Shown: positions 1-9,349, counted from the first letter of the stretch. The stretch: 64,000 nucleotides of DNA from Actinomadura sp. HBU206391 (GCF_014323665.1 NZ_JABVEB010000003.1:62001-126000); one strand, 5' to 3'. Notes: a model not told the origin generated them from the sequence alone. Numbers and translations are program-made.

Positions 1-526
1 GCCGCAGGACCTCGGTCTCCCGGTTGCTCAGCCGACACGGCGGGCGGCTCTCACGGCCGATGAGCAGCTTGGGCAGACACCTTTGGTGCGCATCTCCGGC
101 GAACGCCGGCGCGATCACGAAGTAGCCGGCCGAGGCTAAGCGAATCGCGTGCACGAGCTGCTCGCCGTCGGCCTGGACGAGCACTATGCCGCAGGCGCCC
201 ACCCACAGCGTCTCGGCCATATCGGGGTCATGGGCACTCGCGAGAAGCAGGATGGCCGGTGACGCCGGGTAGCACTTCCTGACGATGTGCTGAACCAGTC
301 CGAGGACCTCGGCTCGGTTGCCGAGTGCCTCTATCAATACGACATCGGGACTGCACTCGACGGCCTGCTCGACGGCCCGCTCGGCGTCGGCCGCCTCGGC
401 GACCAGCTCGATGTCCGGGGCCCGCCGGAGGACCGACCGCAGGCCGAGCCGCGAGAACTGGCTCTCGGCGACGATGGCGACGCGCATTCTGTCCTCGTCC
501 GGCGCACTCGCCTGCTCGGTGTCCAC
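1..526 (-). CDS. Atypical LuxR/NarL-family response regulator (3' end cut by window edge)
   Basis: The receiver-like domain begins MRVAIVAESQFSRLGLRSVL and the protein reaches LSNRETEVLR, the first helix of a LuxR-type HTH, where the window ends. The phosphorylation pocket is degenerate. The usual DD pair is AE, the phosphoacceptor site reads PDVVLIEAL (Glu instead of Asp), and the conserved Lys of the GYLLK motif is Gln (GIVLVQADG). It is therefore probably phosphorylation-independent or ligand-controlled. A TTA leucine codon (CGC TTA GCC, near 140) makes it a possible bldA target. I prefer the GTG at 526 because GGAG lies 8 nt upstream; ATG at 487 is the alternative. It lies downstream of the antiporter gene on the same strand and is a plausible cluster regulator. 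Confidence 0.8.
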   Translation of the reverse strand, partial: MDTEQASAPDEDRMRVAIVAESQFSRLGLRSVLRRAPDIELVAEAADAERAVEQAVECSPDVVLIEALGNRAEVLGLVQHIVRKCYPASPAILLLASAHDPDMAETLWVGACGIVLVQADGEQLVHAIRLASAGYFVIAPAFAGDAHQRCLPKLLIGRESRPPCRLSNRETEVLR

Positions 527-697
527 CAGTCTGTCTCCGCTGCTCACCCGACCACCCATCCGTTCCTCGAGATCGCTCGGGCCCGGCTCTCGGGTTCGAA
601 CACGGGTCCTTGAGCACTGCATCCATACTTCTCCCGGCCGACGCGAATAGCGAGCCCTCGCTGACCGGATTCACATATTCGCGCAGCCGAATCCGAC

Positions 698-1993
698 CTA
701 CGTGGACGTCTTGGCAAGAACCTTCGGAGAGACCGGTTCAATGGTCTCCGGCAGGTCGCGGACGCGCGGCAGCAGTGGACCCGCCAGTGCCGTTGTGACC
801 AGGGCCATGATGACCATCATGGTGAACATGGGGGTGTCCAGGACGCCGAGGCCGACCCCGGCGTTGAGGATGATGAGCTCTGTGAGGCCGCGGGTGTTCA
901 TGAGCAGACCGAGGGTGCCGACCTCTCGCCAGGGCAATCCGAAGGCCCTGGCGGGCGCGGCGGAACCTATCAGCTTTCCGGCACAGGCCACGACGATGAT
1001 GGCGGCGAGTTCCAGGTAGTTACGTCCGGACAGGCCGCCGATGTCCACGCCCAGACCGGTGACGATGAAGAAGACCGGCAGCAGCAACAGGCTGACGGTC
1101 TCCAGCGGTTTGCGGAGGTGCGACTCAAGGACGTCGCCCGGTTCTCGCGGCATGATGAAGCCGAACAGGAACGCGCCGAAGATGGCGTGGATGCCGATCC
1201 AGGTGGTCGCGTAGGAGGACAGGAAGACCCCCGCGGCCAGCATCACCAGCAGGTACGGAGCGCCCCGCCCGCGGGTCCAGCGGCGGACCAGGAACGCCAG
1301 CAGGGGCCGGACCAGCAGGACCATCACCGCCACGTACACCATGGAGAGCCCGAAGATCTGCACGAGATCGGAACCATCGCCGGCCGTGACGAGCGCCGAG
1401 ACGAGCGCCAGGAGGCACCAGGCCACCACATCGTCGACCGCGGCACTGGCGAGCGCGAGCGCACCCACCCGCGTTTGCATCAGCCCGTTGTCGCTCAGGA
1501 TCCGGGCCAGCACCGGAAAGGCGGTGACCGACATCGCCGCTCCCAGGAACAGCGCGAACGCCGTCGCGGGCACCTCCTTGCCCTGCACCGTGGAATGCTC
1601 CGCGTAGAGCACGAACGCCAGCCCGACCCCGAGCACGAAGGCCAGCAGGACCGATGACAGTGAAACGGCCGCGGCCAGGGTCTTACGCTTCCGCAGCAGT
1701 CCCCGTTCGAATTCCCAACCGATCATGAAGATGAACAACAGCAGGCCCGCCTGAGCGATCGCCGACAACAGTGGCCGCGCCTCAGCGGGGAAAATATGGT
1801 CGGTCAGGTTGCCGGGAAGCAGTCCGAGCACACTCGGCCCCAGCAGAATGCCAGCGGCGATCTCTCCGATGACCGGCGGCTGCCGAAGTCGCCGGGCGAA
1901 ATTTCCGAGCAGCGTCCCAGCGATCAGGACGAACGCGATTCCGGCTATTGCAGTGGCCATGATCAGATCTACATGTGTGGCCGGACTTTCCAT
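698..1993 (-). CDS. CPA2-type monovalent cation:proton antiporter
   Basis: This 431-residue integral membrane protein has about 12 hydrophobic segments. Family motifs include GEIAAGILLGPSVLG near the N terminus, SAAVDDVVAW (the Asp pair typical of CPA2 exchangers) mid-protein, and a late NTRGLTELIILNAGVGLG segment. It should exchange Na+ or K+ for protons across the membrane. ATG at 1993 is chosen because AGGGG lies 7-8 nt upstream; a TTG one codon earlier is possible. Such antiporters recur at the edges of polyketide clusters, where they may handle ionophoric or pH stress. That role is inferred here from position only. Confidence 0.85.
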   Translation of the reverse strand: MESPATHVDLIMATAIAGIAFVLIAGTLLGNFARRLRQPPVIGEIAAGILLGPSVLGLLPGNLTDHIFPAEARPLLSAIAQAGLLLFIFMIGWEFERGLLRKRKTLAAAVSLSSVLLAFVLGVGLAFVLYAEHSTVQGKEVPATAFALFLGAAMSVTAFPVLARILSDNGLMQTRVGALALASAAVDDVVAWCLLALVSALVTAGDGSDLVQIFGLSMVYVAVMVLLVRPLLAFLVRRWTRGRGAPYLLVMLAAGVFLSSYATTWIGIHAIFGAFLFGFIMPREPGDVLESHLRKPLETVSLLLLPVFFIVTGLGVDIGGLSGRNYLELAAIIVVACAGKLIGSAAPARAFGLPWREVGTLGLLMNTRGLTELIILNAGVGLGVLDTPMFTMMVIMALVTTALAGPLLPRVRDLPETIEPVSPKVLAKTST

Positions 1994-2224
1994 CAACTGT
2001 CCCCTACGTTTAGGCCAGAGTGCGGGCGTGAGGAAATCGGCTTTTGCCTGACAATGACTTTTCCATGCGCCCGTAAAGCGGGCGTTAATACAAGATGCGA
2101 CGGCCTGGAAATCGCCCTTGATCTTTACTGGCTTGACCGAGACTCATGACCGGCTTGCCCGCGGCCGGCTTCCGTACGGCCGGGCGCGGAGCTCTCAGCG
2201 CCGCTCAAAGCAGACGGGGACCCG

Positions 2225-3178
2225 TCAGGACCACCGCTGATGACGGAAGACCTCCGTGAGGCCGGGGCTCGGGCTGCGCAGATGGAGGTCGTCGAGTGCG
2301 ATGTGCACCTCGCCGAGTTCCCGGACGGCCTCCGCGAGGACGGACTTCCCGTCCGTGACCGGCACGCTTACCCGCCGGCCGGTCACGGACGGCACTCCGC
2401 CACCGATCCTGGCGAGCGCGGCGGTCGCGGCGGGCAGGTCGGCGAGGCCGTGGACGACCGCCTCCAGCAGGACGCCACCGGCTTTGAGTTTCAGCAGACC
2501 GGCCCTTCCCTCGGCGATCACCCTGCCGCGATCGAGCGTCACGATCTGGTCGGCGAACTGGTCGGCCTCGTCCATGTGGCGCGTGGTCAGCAACAGGGTC
2601 GCGCCACAGGCGACGTGCTCGCCGAGCAGCTCCCAGACGGCCAGCCGGGCGGCCGGTCCGAGCCCTGTGACGGGCTCATCGAGCAAGAGCACGGTTGGCC
2701 TGCCCAGCAGCGCAGCGGCCATGTCGAGGCGGCGCTGCCTGATGTCGTCACACGCCCTGGCGATCCGGTGGGCCACCGGTATCAGATCGAGCCGCTCGAT
2801 CAGCTCGGTGGCGCGCCGCTCGGCGATCCGGCTCGGCAGCCGTGCGACCCGCCCGGCCTCGAGCAGGAACCCGTACCCAGTGCGCGACCCGTCCATTGCG
2901 GCGCTCCGCCCGGTATAGCCAAGCTGGGCGCGGACCATGGCCCGTTCGGTGACGACGTCGAACCCGGCCACGGTGACCCGTCCGCCATCTGGCTCGAGCA
3001 CTGTGGTCATAATGCGTACGGCGGTGGTCTTGCCCGCTCCGGCCGGGCCGAGAAGGCCCAGCACGGTGCCGGGCGCGACGCTGAAGTCGATCCCATCGAG
3101 AGCGACGATCTCACCAAAGCGCTTGGTCAGAGCTTCGACGGTAATGACGGGTTGCGAGGCCACGGGTTGCGAGGCCAT
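2225..3178 (-). CDS. DrrA-like ABC transporter ATPase with degenerate motifs
   Basis: The 317-residue protein has the layout of a daunorubicin-resistance-type ATPase: an N-terminal nucleotide-binding domain followed by a C-terminal regulatory extension. Walker A (GPAGAGKTT, about residues 44-52), Walker B (VLLLDEP, 163-169) and the H-loop His201 (TTRHMDEAD) are intact. The Q-loop Gln is replaced by Arg91 (YTGRSAAMDG), and the signature motif expected as SGG(M/Q) reads CDDIRQRR (142-149). No permease gene is adjacent. The first residues, ASQPVASQPV, come from a 15-bp tandem duplication. The RBS GGAGG lies 7 nt before ATG. It is divergent from a TetR gene, which probably controls it. Export of the cluster product is possible but ATPase competence is doubtful. 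Confidence 0.8.
   Translation of the reverse strand: MASQPVASQPVITVEALTKRFGEIVALDGIDFSVAPGTVLGLLGPAGAGKTTAVRIMTTVLEPDGGRVTVAGFDVVTERAMVRAQLGYTGRSAAMDGSRTGYGFLLEAGRVARLPSRIAERRATELIERLDLIPVAHRIARACDDIRQRRLDMAAALLGRPTVLLLDEPVTGLGPAARLAVWELLGEHVACGATLLLTTRHMDEADQFADQIVTLDRGRVIAEGRAGLLKLKAGGVLLEAVVHGLADLPAATAALARIGGGVPSVTGRRVSVPVTDGKSVLAEAVRELGEVHIALDDLHLRSPSPGLTEVFRHQRWS
3147..3176 (-). repeat. 15-bp tandem duplication inside the ABC ATPase 5' end
   Basis: Two perfect adjacent copies of ACGGGTTGCGAGGCC (plus-strand reading) occupy 3147-3161 and 3162-3176. They encode the repeated ASQPV at the protein N terminus, before the first beta strand. The frame is kept, so the duplication is tolerated and looks recent because the copies are identical. 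Confidence 0.85.
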
Positions 3179-3218
3179 GGGCCCTCCTCCCGGTCATTCA
3201 TCACATAAAACCACAGCC

Positions 3219-3251
3219 GCTGTAAAATTACAACTGCAGTAATTTTATTGC
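3219..3251. promoter_or_regulatory. Inverted-repeat operator between ABC ATPase and TetR genes
   Basis: An imperfect inverted repeat has 13-bp arms, GCTGTAAAATTAC and GTAATTTTATTGC (11 of 13 pairs match), around a 7-nt spacer. It is strikingly AT-rich for this genome and sits between divergent start codons. That is the usual place for a TetR operator controlling both directions. Confidence 0.6.
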
Positions 3252-3256
3252 TGATG

Positions 3257-3270
3257 TATCGCGCGATAGT
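3257..3270 (+). promoter_or_regulatory. Palindrome overlapping a -10-like element before the TetR gene
   Basis: TATCGCGCGATA (3257-3268) is a perfect 12-bp palindrome. GATAGT (3265-3270) resembles a -10 hexamer and lies 8 nt before the GTG start, with no Shine-Dalgarno in between. The TetR mRNA is therefore probably leaderless. The palindrome could be a second, autoregulatory operator. Confidence 0.45.
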
Positions 3271-3278
3271 CTGGCGCC

Positions 3279-3938
3279 GTGGGGGAGCCGGACGGCCTGC
3301 GGGAGCGCAAGAAGCGGCAGACTCGTCGGACGATCGCGCGCACGGCCCTCCGGCTTTTCGCTGAGCGCGGCTTCGAGAACGTCACCGTCGCCGAGGTGGC
3401 CGAGGCCGCGAGCGTGTCAATGAAGACCGTCTTCAACTATTTCGCCACCAAAGAGGACCTTGTGTTCAGCGAAGAGGGCGGGGACGAATGGTGGATGCTG
3501 AAGGCCGTGCGCAACCGCAGGCCCGGCGAGTCGGCGATCGTCGCCGTGCATGGTCGGATGACGGGCTATCTGAGGCAGCGCGGCCTCGAAAGTGATCAGC
3601 CGCGTCAGCGGGCCAAAATCATCGCCAACAGCCCCGCGCTGCGGCTACGCCAGGCCGACGAGTTCCACCGCCACATCGACCGGCTTTCCGCGCTGCTGGC
3701 CGAGGAGAGCGGGGTCAGCTCCGAGGACCCCGAGCCGAGGCTGGCTGCCACCATGATCGTCGATGCGTTCAGCCTGCTCTGGAGCGTGGTCCAGCGGCAG
3801 ATCGCGGACGGCCGGCCGGCCGAGGAGGTCTTCGACGGCCTTCCCGAGTACGCCGAGCGCGCCTTCGCCCTTCTCGAACACGGCCTGTCCGACTACGCGG
3901 TACGTGCGGCCGAAGGCCTGCCGCGAAGCAGCGCTTGA
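3279..3938 (+). CDS. TetR/AcrR-family transcriptional regulator
   Basis: The 219-residue protein has a textbook N-terminal HTH (RRTIARTALRLFAERGFENV, then VAEVAEAASVSMKTVFNYF, about residues 17-58) and a helical ligand-binding C-terminal domain. It starts with GTG without a visible RBS and is probably leaderless. It is divergent from the ABC ATPase, and the 33-bp inverted repeat between them is the likely operator. By analogy with similar pairs it should repress the transporter until a small molecule, perhaps the cluster product, binds. The ligand cannot be read from the sequence. Confidence 0.92.
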   Translation: MGEPDGLRERKKRQTRRTIARTALRLFAERGFENVTVAEVAEAASVSMKTVFNYFATKEDLVFSEEGGDEWWMLKAVRNRRPGESAIVAVHGRMTGYLRQRGLESDQPRQRAKIIANSPALRLRQADEFHRHIDRLSALLAEESGVSSEDPEPRLAATMIVDAFSLLWSVVQRQIADGRPAEEVFDGLPEYAERAFALLEHGLSDYAVRAAEGLPRSSA

Positions 3939-4185
3939 CCCGGCACGTCTCCCGCCCCTCAGAGGCACGGCGGCCTAATCGACGCTTCATCGCGTCTTTA
4001 CCGGCTCGTGCCAGCATGGTCAGGGGTCGCCGGAGGCACCGGAGCGTACGGCACGCAAGCGCCACCGTTCCGGGCCTTCGCCCCCAGCGGGGCCGGATGG
4101 GCGAACGGAAGACGTGCGGCCAGAGCATGATCCATACGGTCCCGTCGATGCGCCTCCACAACGGAGTGCGAGTAACGGAGACCTC

Positions 4186-4812
4186 ATGTACGGCAAAGAT
4201 CAGCTGCGGCGGTTCGGGTTGGCCGAGCGCAGGCGCGTGGCCAGGACACTTGCCGGCCTGACCGCGCAGCAGTGGGCGGCGCCATCCCTCTGTGCGGACT
4301 GGACGGTCCGGGATGTGGTCGCCCATATGGCCGACGGTGTCCAAGGCAGCACGATCGGGTTCATCGCCGGCATGGTGACCGTCAGGTTCGACATCGACGA
4401 GTACAACAAGAAGACCGCGGCGTCATTGGCGCGTCGTCCCACCCGGGAACTGGCCATGGCGTTCGACAGCGGCCGGATGAAGCTGTTCCTCAAGTTCAAT
4501 CCGGGGGTGCTGCTGGTCGACACCATGGTGCATCACCAGGACATCCGCCGGCCGCTCGGACTCGGCCGCGACCTTCCGGAAGATCATCTGCGGGCCTGCC
4601 TGGAGGCCATCACCACCAGCAGGTTCTTCGCCGAGGCGTACAAGCGCGCCGACGGCCTCTGCCTGGTCGCGACGGACCTGGAGTGGCGGAGTGGCTCGGG
4701 TGGCAGAGAGGTCCGGGGCACCGCCGAGGCGCTGATGATGGGCCTGCTGGGCCGGCGGCTGGAGCGAGGGGAGCTTTCCGACGATTCGGCCTTCTGGGCG
4801 ACCGCCTCGTAG
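4186..4812 (+). CDS. Maleylpyruvate isomerase/DinB-like (TIGR03083-type) protein
   Basis: The 208-residue protein has the actinobacterial DinB-like four-helix architecture with the N-terminal signature LCADWTVRDVVAHMADG. A later HHQDIRRPLG motif would supply another metal-binding His. Family members are often mycothiol-dependent enzymes, which suggests a detoxification or thiol-transfer role; no substrate can be assigned. ATG at 4186 has ACGGAG 5 nt upstream. The gene follows the TetR gene by about 250 bp on the same strand and converges with the carboxylase genes. Confidence 0.75.
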   Translation: MYGKDQLRRFGLAERRRVARTLAGLTAQQWAAPSLCADWTVRDVVAHMADGVQGSTIGFIAGMVTVRFDIDEYNKKTAASLARRPTRELAMAFDSGRMKLFLKFNPGVLLVDTMVHHQDIRRPLGLGRDLPEDHLRACLEAITTSRFFAEAYKRADGLCLVATDLEWRSGSGGREVRGTAEALMMGLLGRRLERGELSDDSAFWATAS

Positions 4813-4884
4813 CAATGGTGCCGCCGTACCTCTGGTGGACGTTCGTCGACCACCGGGAACCGGCGGCCGCCATCGCTGAGCCGC

Positions 4885-6264
4885 TCAGGTGAGATGACCG
4901 CCCGGCACGTCGGCATCGATCCCCGCCAGCATCTCCTCGACCAGGGACGTGCTGTGCGACGCCGCCCGGAAGCGTGGATGGTCGATGACGTCCAGCAGAA
5001 ATTCGCGCGTTGTGCTCAGGTTGTCGCCGGTGATGCGGAACTCGTTCAGCGCCCGGCGCATCCTGGCGATGGCGCCCTCCCGGTCAGGTGCCCACACGAT
5101 CAGCTTGGCCAGGAGCGAGTCGTAGTCCGGCGGTATGGCGTCGCCGGACCGGACATGAGTGTCGACGCGGACGAATGGGCCAGCGGCGGGGACGAATTCG
5201 TGAACGGTTCCCACGGTAGGGGCGAAATCGCGGCCCGGGTCCTCAGCGTTGATCCGGCATTCGATGGCGACTCCGCGCGGCTGGACGTCACTCTGCCCGA
5301 TCCGAAGTGGTTCACCTGCGGCGATCCGCAGTTGTTCCTGCACGATGTCGATCCCGGTCACCATCTCGGTCACCGGGTGTTCGACCTGGATACGGCAGTT
5401 GACCTCCATGAAGAAGTAAGCACCGTCCGGAGCCAGGAGGAACTCGAACGTGCCTGCCCCCTCATAGCCGGCCGACAGCGCCCCCCTCCGTACCGCCTGC
5501 CCCATTTCGGCAAGGAGCGCGCCGGACAGTCCGGGGGCAGGGGACTCTTCAACGAGCTTCTGGTGGCGGCGCTGTACGCTGCAGTCCCGCGCGCCCAGGT
5601 AGATCGCGTTGCCGTGGCCGTCGCAGAGAATCTGGATCTCCACGTGCCGGGCGGCTCGGAGGTACTTCTCGAGATAGACCCGCCCGTCGCCGAAGAGCAT
5701 GAGCGCCGTCGACCGAGTCTCACGGTAGGCCTCGGTGAAGCCGTCCGGCCCATCGATCACCCGCATCCCTCGTCCGCCACCACCGGCGGAAGCCTTGACG
5801 ATCACTGGAAAGCCGATCTGCCCGGCGAGTTGCAGCGCGTCGTCGACGTCCAACACGTCCAGGCTGCCGGGCAACAGCGGCAGGCCGGCCTTCGCCATCA
5901 GGGCACGAGCGGAGATCTTGCTGCCCAGCCGCTCCACCGTCAAAGCCGGTGGACCGACAAAGACGATTTCAGCGGCCTCGCAGGCTTCCGCGAAATCGGC
6001 GTCCTCCGACAGGAAACCGTAGCCGGGGTGAATGGCCTCGGCGCCAGTGCAAATCGCCGCCTCCAGAATGGCCGCGGCGTTGAGGTAACTTTTCTTCGGC
6101 TGTGGCGGGCCGATCTGCACCGACTCGTCGCACAGCCGTACCGCCGCCGAGTCCCGATCGCGGGTGGAGTGAACGACGACGGAACGGATGCCCATCTCCT
6201 GGCAGGCTCGTACGACGCGCAGGGCGATCTCACCCCGGTTAGCGATCAAGACTTTCTTGAACAT
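4885..6264 (-). CDS. accC: Acetyl-CoA carboxylase, biotin carboxylase subunit
   Basis: The 459-residue protein opens MFKKVLIANRGEIALRVVRA, carries the glycine-rich ATP loop KASAGGGGRGM, and has the EVNCRIQVEHPVTE active-site segment near residue 290. It matches the length of free-standing biotin carboxylase rather than an AccBC fusion. It carboxylates biotin on the BCCP using ATP and bicarbonate. It is the last gene of a three-gene operon (accDA-accB-accC), starting 18 nt after accB. Placement in the polyketide cluster implies dedicated malonyl-CoA supply, as with the carboxylase genes known in jadomycin-type clusters. Confidence 0.95.
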   Translation of the reverse strand: MFKKVLIANRGEIALRVVRACQEMGIRSVVVHSTRDRDSAAVRLCDESVQIGPPQPKKSYLNAAAILEAAICTGAEAIHPGYGFLSEDADFAEACEAAEIVFVGPPALTVERLGSKISARALMAKAGLPLLPGSLDVLDVDDALQLAGQIGFPVIVKASAGGGGRGMRVIDGPDGFTEAYRETRSTALMLFGDGRVYLEKYLRAARHVEIQILCDGHGNAIYLGARDCSVQRRHQKLVEESPAPGLSGALLAEMGQAVRRGALSAGYEGAGTFEFLLAPDGAYFFMEVNCRIQVEHPVTEMVTGIDIVQEQLRIAAGEPLRIGQSDVQPRGVAIECRINAEDPGRDFAPTVGTVHEFVPAAGPFVRVDTHVRSGDAIPPDYDSLLAKLIVWAPDREGAIARMRRALNEFRITGDNLSTTREFLLDVIDHPRFRAASHSTSLVEEMLAGIDADVPGGHLT

Positions 6265-6282
6265 CAGGCTCCGATCCGCGGT

Positions 6283-6822
6283 CTATTCCGTGCTGACCGG
6301 CGTGAGCGCCAAGAGCCGCTCGCCGTATTCCACGGCCTGACCGTCCTCGATCAGCACCTCGACGACCAGTCCTGAGCGATCGGCCTCGACGGGCAGCATC
6401 AGTTTCATCGCTTCGATGATCGCCACCTGGTCTCCAGAACTGATCGTCGTGCCCTCCGCGACGAACGGCGGTGCACCGGGCTCCGGCGCACGGTGGAAGG
6501 TCCCGATGCTGGGCGCGCAGACGTAATGCCGGACCGGCAGGCGCTCTTCAGCGGGCAGATCATCCCCCGACCGGCCGGGCGGGCTCGCCACAGGGCCCTC
6601 GGCGGTCCGCCCGGCACCGGCCGGTGGGGACGTGATGAGGGATGCCGTGGGCGACCGCCAGTCCAGGTCGACGGTCACATCCGCCGCGGTCACGCGCAGC
6701 CGCTCGGGGCGATCGGGGAGCGACTCCAGCAGTTCGAGGGCGGCCCGCCAGACCCCGTCGAGAACCGATTCCATGCAGGGGTCCGGCGGTTGCTCTGGTT
6801 CGCCGTGCTCAGCCCCGGTCAT
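6283..6822 (-). CDS. accB: Biotin carboxyl carrier protein of acetyl-CoA carboxylase
   Basis: The 179-residue protein has an acidic N-terminal region, a Pro/Ala/Gly-rich linker (about 60-95) and a C-terminal biotinyl domain (96-179). EAMKLM places the biotinylated Lys at residue 140. The start ATG overlaps the accDA stop as ATGA, which indicates translational coupling. It shuttles carboxybiotin between AccC and the AccDA carboxyltransferase. The extended N terminus is longer than in minimal BCCPs. Confidence 0.93.
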   Translation of the reverse strand: MTGAEHGEPEQPPDPCMESVLDGVWRAALELLESLPDRPERLRVTAADVTVDLDWRSPTASLITSPPAGAGRTAEGPVASPPGRSGDDLPAEERLPVRHYVCAPSIGTFHRAPEPGAPPFVAEGTTISSGDQVAIIEAMKLMLPVEADRSGLVVEVLIEDGQAVEYGERLLALTPVSTE

Positions 6823-8558
6823 CGGACGAGCCTCTCGAGCGTTCCGACCTCCGCGAGCGCTTCCGCCGCCCGCGTGGCCTTGGAGCAACCGAAGCGGGCG
6901 AACCGTCGCCGTCGATCTTCCACGAGCTGTGATGCGGTCATGCCGGCCAGTTCGGCGAAGCTCGCCAGGAGCGCGGCACGCAGTTGGTCGGCAGCGAGCA
7001 CAGGGTCGGCCGCGAGGCCACCCGCGGGTTCCGGCAGCACGCCGTCCACCACTCCGAGCCGCAACAGATCGCGGGAGCCGAGGCCGAGGGCCGCGGCCGC
7101 CGTCGCGCCCATCCTCGGGTCCTTCCAGAGAATGGACGCACAGCCTTCCGGGCTGATCACTGAGTAGACGGCGTGCTCCCAGATCAGGACACGGTTGGCC
7201 AGTGCGATGCCGAGCGCACCGCCGCTGCCGCCTTCGCCGGTCACGAAACTGACCACCGGAACGGGCAAGGAGGCCATCAGGCGCAGGTTCTCGGCAATGG
7301 CCGACGCCTGTCCCTGTTCCTCGGCCCGTTCACCGGGAAACGCTCCCGGCGTGTCCACGAGCGTCACCACCGGCATTCCCAGCTTGGCGGCGAGCCGCAT
7401 CACGCGGGCCGCCTTGCGGTACCCGGCTGGAGTCGGCATGCCGAAATTGCGTTCGGACAACTGAGCGAGGGTGTGCCCCTTCTGCTGGCCGATCAGCGCG
7501 ACCGGCCTGCCGTCCAGTTGTGCGATGCCCGCGACCATGGCACTGCATTCACCAGAGACCCGATCACCGTGTAGTTCCTGGAAGTCATCGAAGGCGAGAG
7601 CGATGTAGTCCAGCGTGGTCGGACGGGTCAGATCGCGAGCCCTGCGGACCTGCTGCCACGGCTCTTCCACAGGCAGCAGCTCAGGAATGCGGACGGTCGG
7701 ATCCGCCAGGACGTCGCGAACTCGATCCCATTCTCTGCCGCGGGTCCGCTGCGAACCCGCCCGTAGCAGCTTGGCGAGTACTTCACGCAGAGACCGCCTG
7801 GGCACCACCATGTCGACGAAGCCGCGTTCCAGCACGAACTCCACCGTCTGGAACTCGGGCGGCAGCTTCTGCCGGATCGTCTGCTCGATCACCCGCCGCC
7901 CGGCGAAGCCCAACCGCGCCCCTGTCTCTCCGATGATCACGTCCGAAAGGGTCGCGAAGGATGCGGCGACTCCCCCGTATGTCGGGTCGGTGATCAGAGA
8001 GACGGTGAGCAGTGCGGCCTCGTCCAACTTGGCCCAAGCCACGCTGGTCTTGGCCATCTGCATCAATGAGATGGCGCCCTCCTGCATCCGCGCTCCACCA
8101 GAGGCGGTGACCGCCAGCAGGGGAATCCGGTCCGCGAGGGCCGCCTCGGCGGCCCTGGCGACGGCCTCCCCCGCCACGGCACCGAGGCTTCCGCCCATGA
8201 AACTGAAGTCCATCACCGCCACGACCACGGGAGCGCCCTCGATGGTGATGCGAGCACACAGCACTGCCGCATCAAGGCCCGTACGGGCTCGCGCCTCCGC
8301 GAGGCGTTGCGGGTACGGCATCGTGTCGACGAAGCGCAGCACGTCCGGGACAGCGCCCCTCGGCAGGTCGAGCAGTCGGATACTTCCAGGGTCAGCGAGT
8401 TGTTCCAATCGTGTCGGGGCATTGAGCGGGCTGTGGTCCGCGCATTCCGGACATACCTTCTGGCACCTGATCCATCGTTTTCCATAAAGGATCGTCTGGC
8501 AGTTCTTACACAGAACCCACTGGGGGGACTCCGCCGATATATTGGTTATTTGGGGCAT
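6819..8558 (-). CDS. accDA: Acetyl-CoA carboxylase carboxyltransferase, fused beta-alpha subunits
   Basis: The 579-residue protein joins an AccD-like half (1 to about 280) to an AccA-like half (about 290-579). The beta half keeps the zinc ribbon: Cys17, Cys20, Cys36 and Cys39 with the classical 15-residue gap. Acyl-CoA loop sequences such as [11 protein letters not shown] (beta) and [13 protein letters not shown] (alpha) are present. The enzyme transfers CO2 from biotin to acetyl-CoA to give malonyl-CoA. It is the first gene of the acc operon; AAGGGG lies 10 nt before its ATG. The fusion ensures equal stoichiometry and is known from other natural-product clusters. Confidence 0.94.
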   Translation of the reverse strand: MPQITNISAESPQWVLCKNCQTILYGKRWIRCQKVCPECADHSPLNAPTRLEQLADPGSIRLLDLPRGAVPDVLRFVDTMPYPQRLAEARARTGLDAAVLCARITIEGAPVVVAVMDFSFMGGSLGAVAGEAVARAAEAALADRIPLLAVTASGGARMQEGAISLMQMAKTSVAWAKLDEAALLTVSLITDPTYGGVAASFATLSDVIIGETGARLGFAGRRVIEQTIRQKLPPEFQTVEFVLERGFVDMVVPRRSLREVLAKLLRAGSQRTRGREWDRVRDVLADPTVRIPELLPVEEPWQQVRRARDLTRPTTLDYIALAFDDFQELHGDRVSGECSAMVAGIAQLDGRPVALIGQQKGHTLAQLSERNFGMPTPAGYRKAARVMRLAAKLGMPVVTLVDTPGAFPGERAEEQGQASAIAENLRLMASLPVPVVSFVTGEGGSGGALGIALANRVLIWEHAVYSVISPEGCASILWKDPRMGATAAAALGLGSRDLLRLGVVDGVLPEPAGGLAADPVLAADQLRAALLASFAELAGMTASQLVEDRRRRFARFGCSKATRAAEALAEVGTLERLVR

Positions 8559-8686
8559 TGTCGAGAGTCCCCTTCTGGCGGCCGTGGGCCGCCATGCGGA
8601 TCATTCGCTCTGGTGAGGACCGTTCGAGCGGGCCTTGCCGTACGGCCGGCTCGAAGCCAGGGGCACTGGTCCTTGATTGGCAAATG

Positions 8687-9349
8687 TCAGTCATTCTGCG
8701 CCGTACGGCTCTGGTCCGTGGGTCGGGAGCGCCACAGATTCCGCTTCTGGTAGCGCGGCTCCCACGCCAGCCGGTTGATCAGTTGAAGAGGCGCAGGCAT
8801 CATGCTCAGGAACCTGCGCCGGTCGGCGAGCGGTCGCCCGTCGATGACCCACGGAATGTAGACCGCGGCGCCTTTGACGCCCTGACGCCGTGCCATCGCA
8901 CGCTTGAAACCGCGCCAGTCCGCCGCCGTCAGCACGGATTGGATGAGCGGAAGCGCGCCTTCCTCCTCATGCCTGAGGTGGTCGGTGAGTGCCACTGACA
9001 GCTCATGGACGCGTTCGACCAGGCCGGGCGTCTCCTCCGCCAGCGCCGCATCGACCGCGGCCAGCAACGGATCGATACGGGCGTGCTCGGCCTCCATCTC
9101 CGTCAATAGCGCCAGGTCCGCGGGCCGGCCGGCCACCGCGCGGCGGAGCCTGGGCCACAGGTAGGCGTCCTCCACGCCGTGGTGAACGAGGAGCTGAGCC
9201 TTGAAGTTCTCCCACCCCATCCGCACGTGCGGGTCGAGGCCGCTCCCCGCTGCCGTGGCCGCCCGCATCCTGTCGAGATCGCGCTCGAACGCGCCGTGGG
9301 TCGCGTACATGACGGTGAAGTCGATCATGCCTTGCTGCGAAACGGCCAT
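8687..9349 (-). CDS. Hemerythrin HHE-domain protein
   Basis: The 220-residue helical protein shows the hemerythrin iron-ligand pattern: YATHGAFERDLDRM, LLVHHGVEDAYLW, EAEHARIDPLL and LTDHLRHEEEGALPLI (within about residues 10-140). The C-terminal third contains MMPAPLQLINRLAWEPRY and is not part of the HHE fold. The start ATG at 9349 has a GGAAAGG Shine-Dalgarno. Such di-iron proteins sense or scavenge oxygen or NO. Located between the carboxylase operon and the exporter gene, it may protect against oxidative chemistry of quinone products, which is an inference. Confidence 0.82.
   Translation of the reverse strand: MAVSQQGMIDFTVMYATHGAFERDLDRMRAATAAGSGLDPHVRMGWENFKAQLLVHHGVEDAYLWPRLRRAVAGRPADLALLTEMEAEHARIDPLLAAVDAALAEETPGLVERVHELSVALTDHLRHEEEGALPLIQSVLTAADWRGFKRAMARRQGVKGAAVYIPWVIDGRPLADRRRFLSMMPAPLQLINRLAWEPRYQKRNLWRSRPTDQSRTAQND

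Noticed and set aside
4894-6375. 493-codon plus-strand open frame opposite accC
   Set aside because: Antisense shadow; the minus strand encodes a complete biotin carboxylase.
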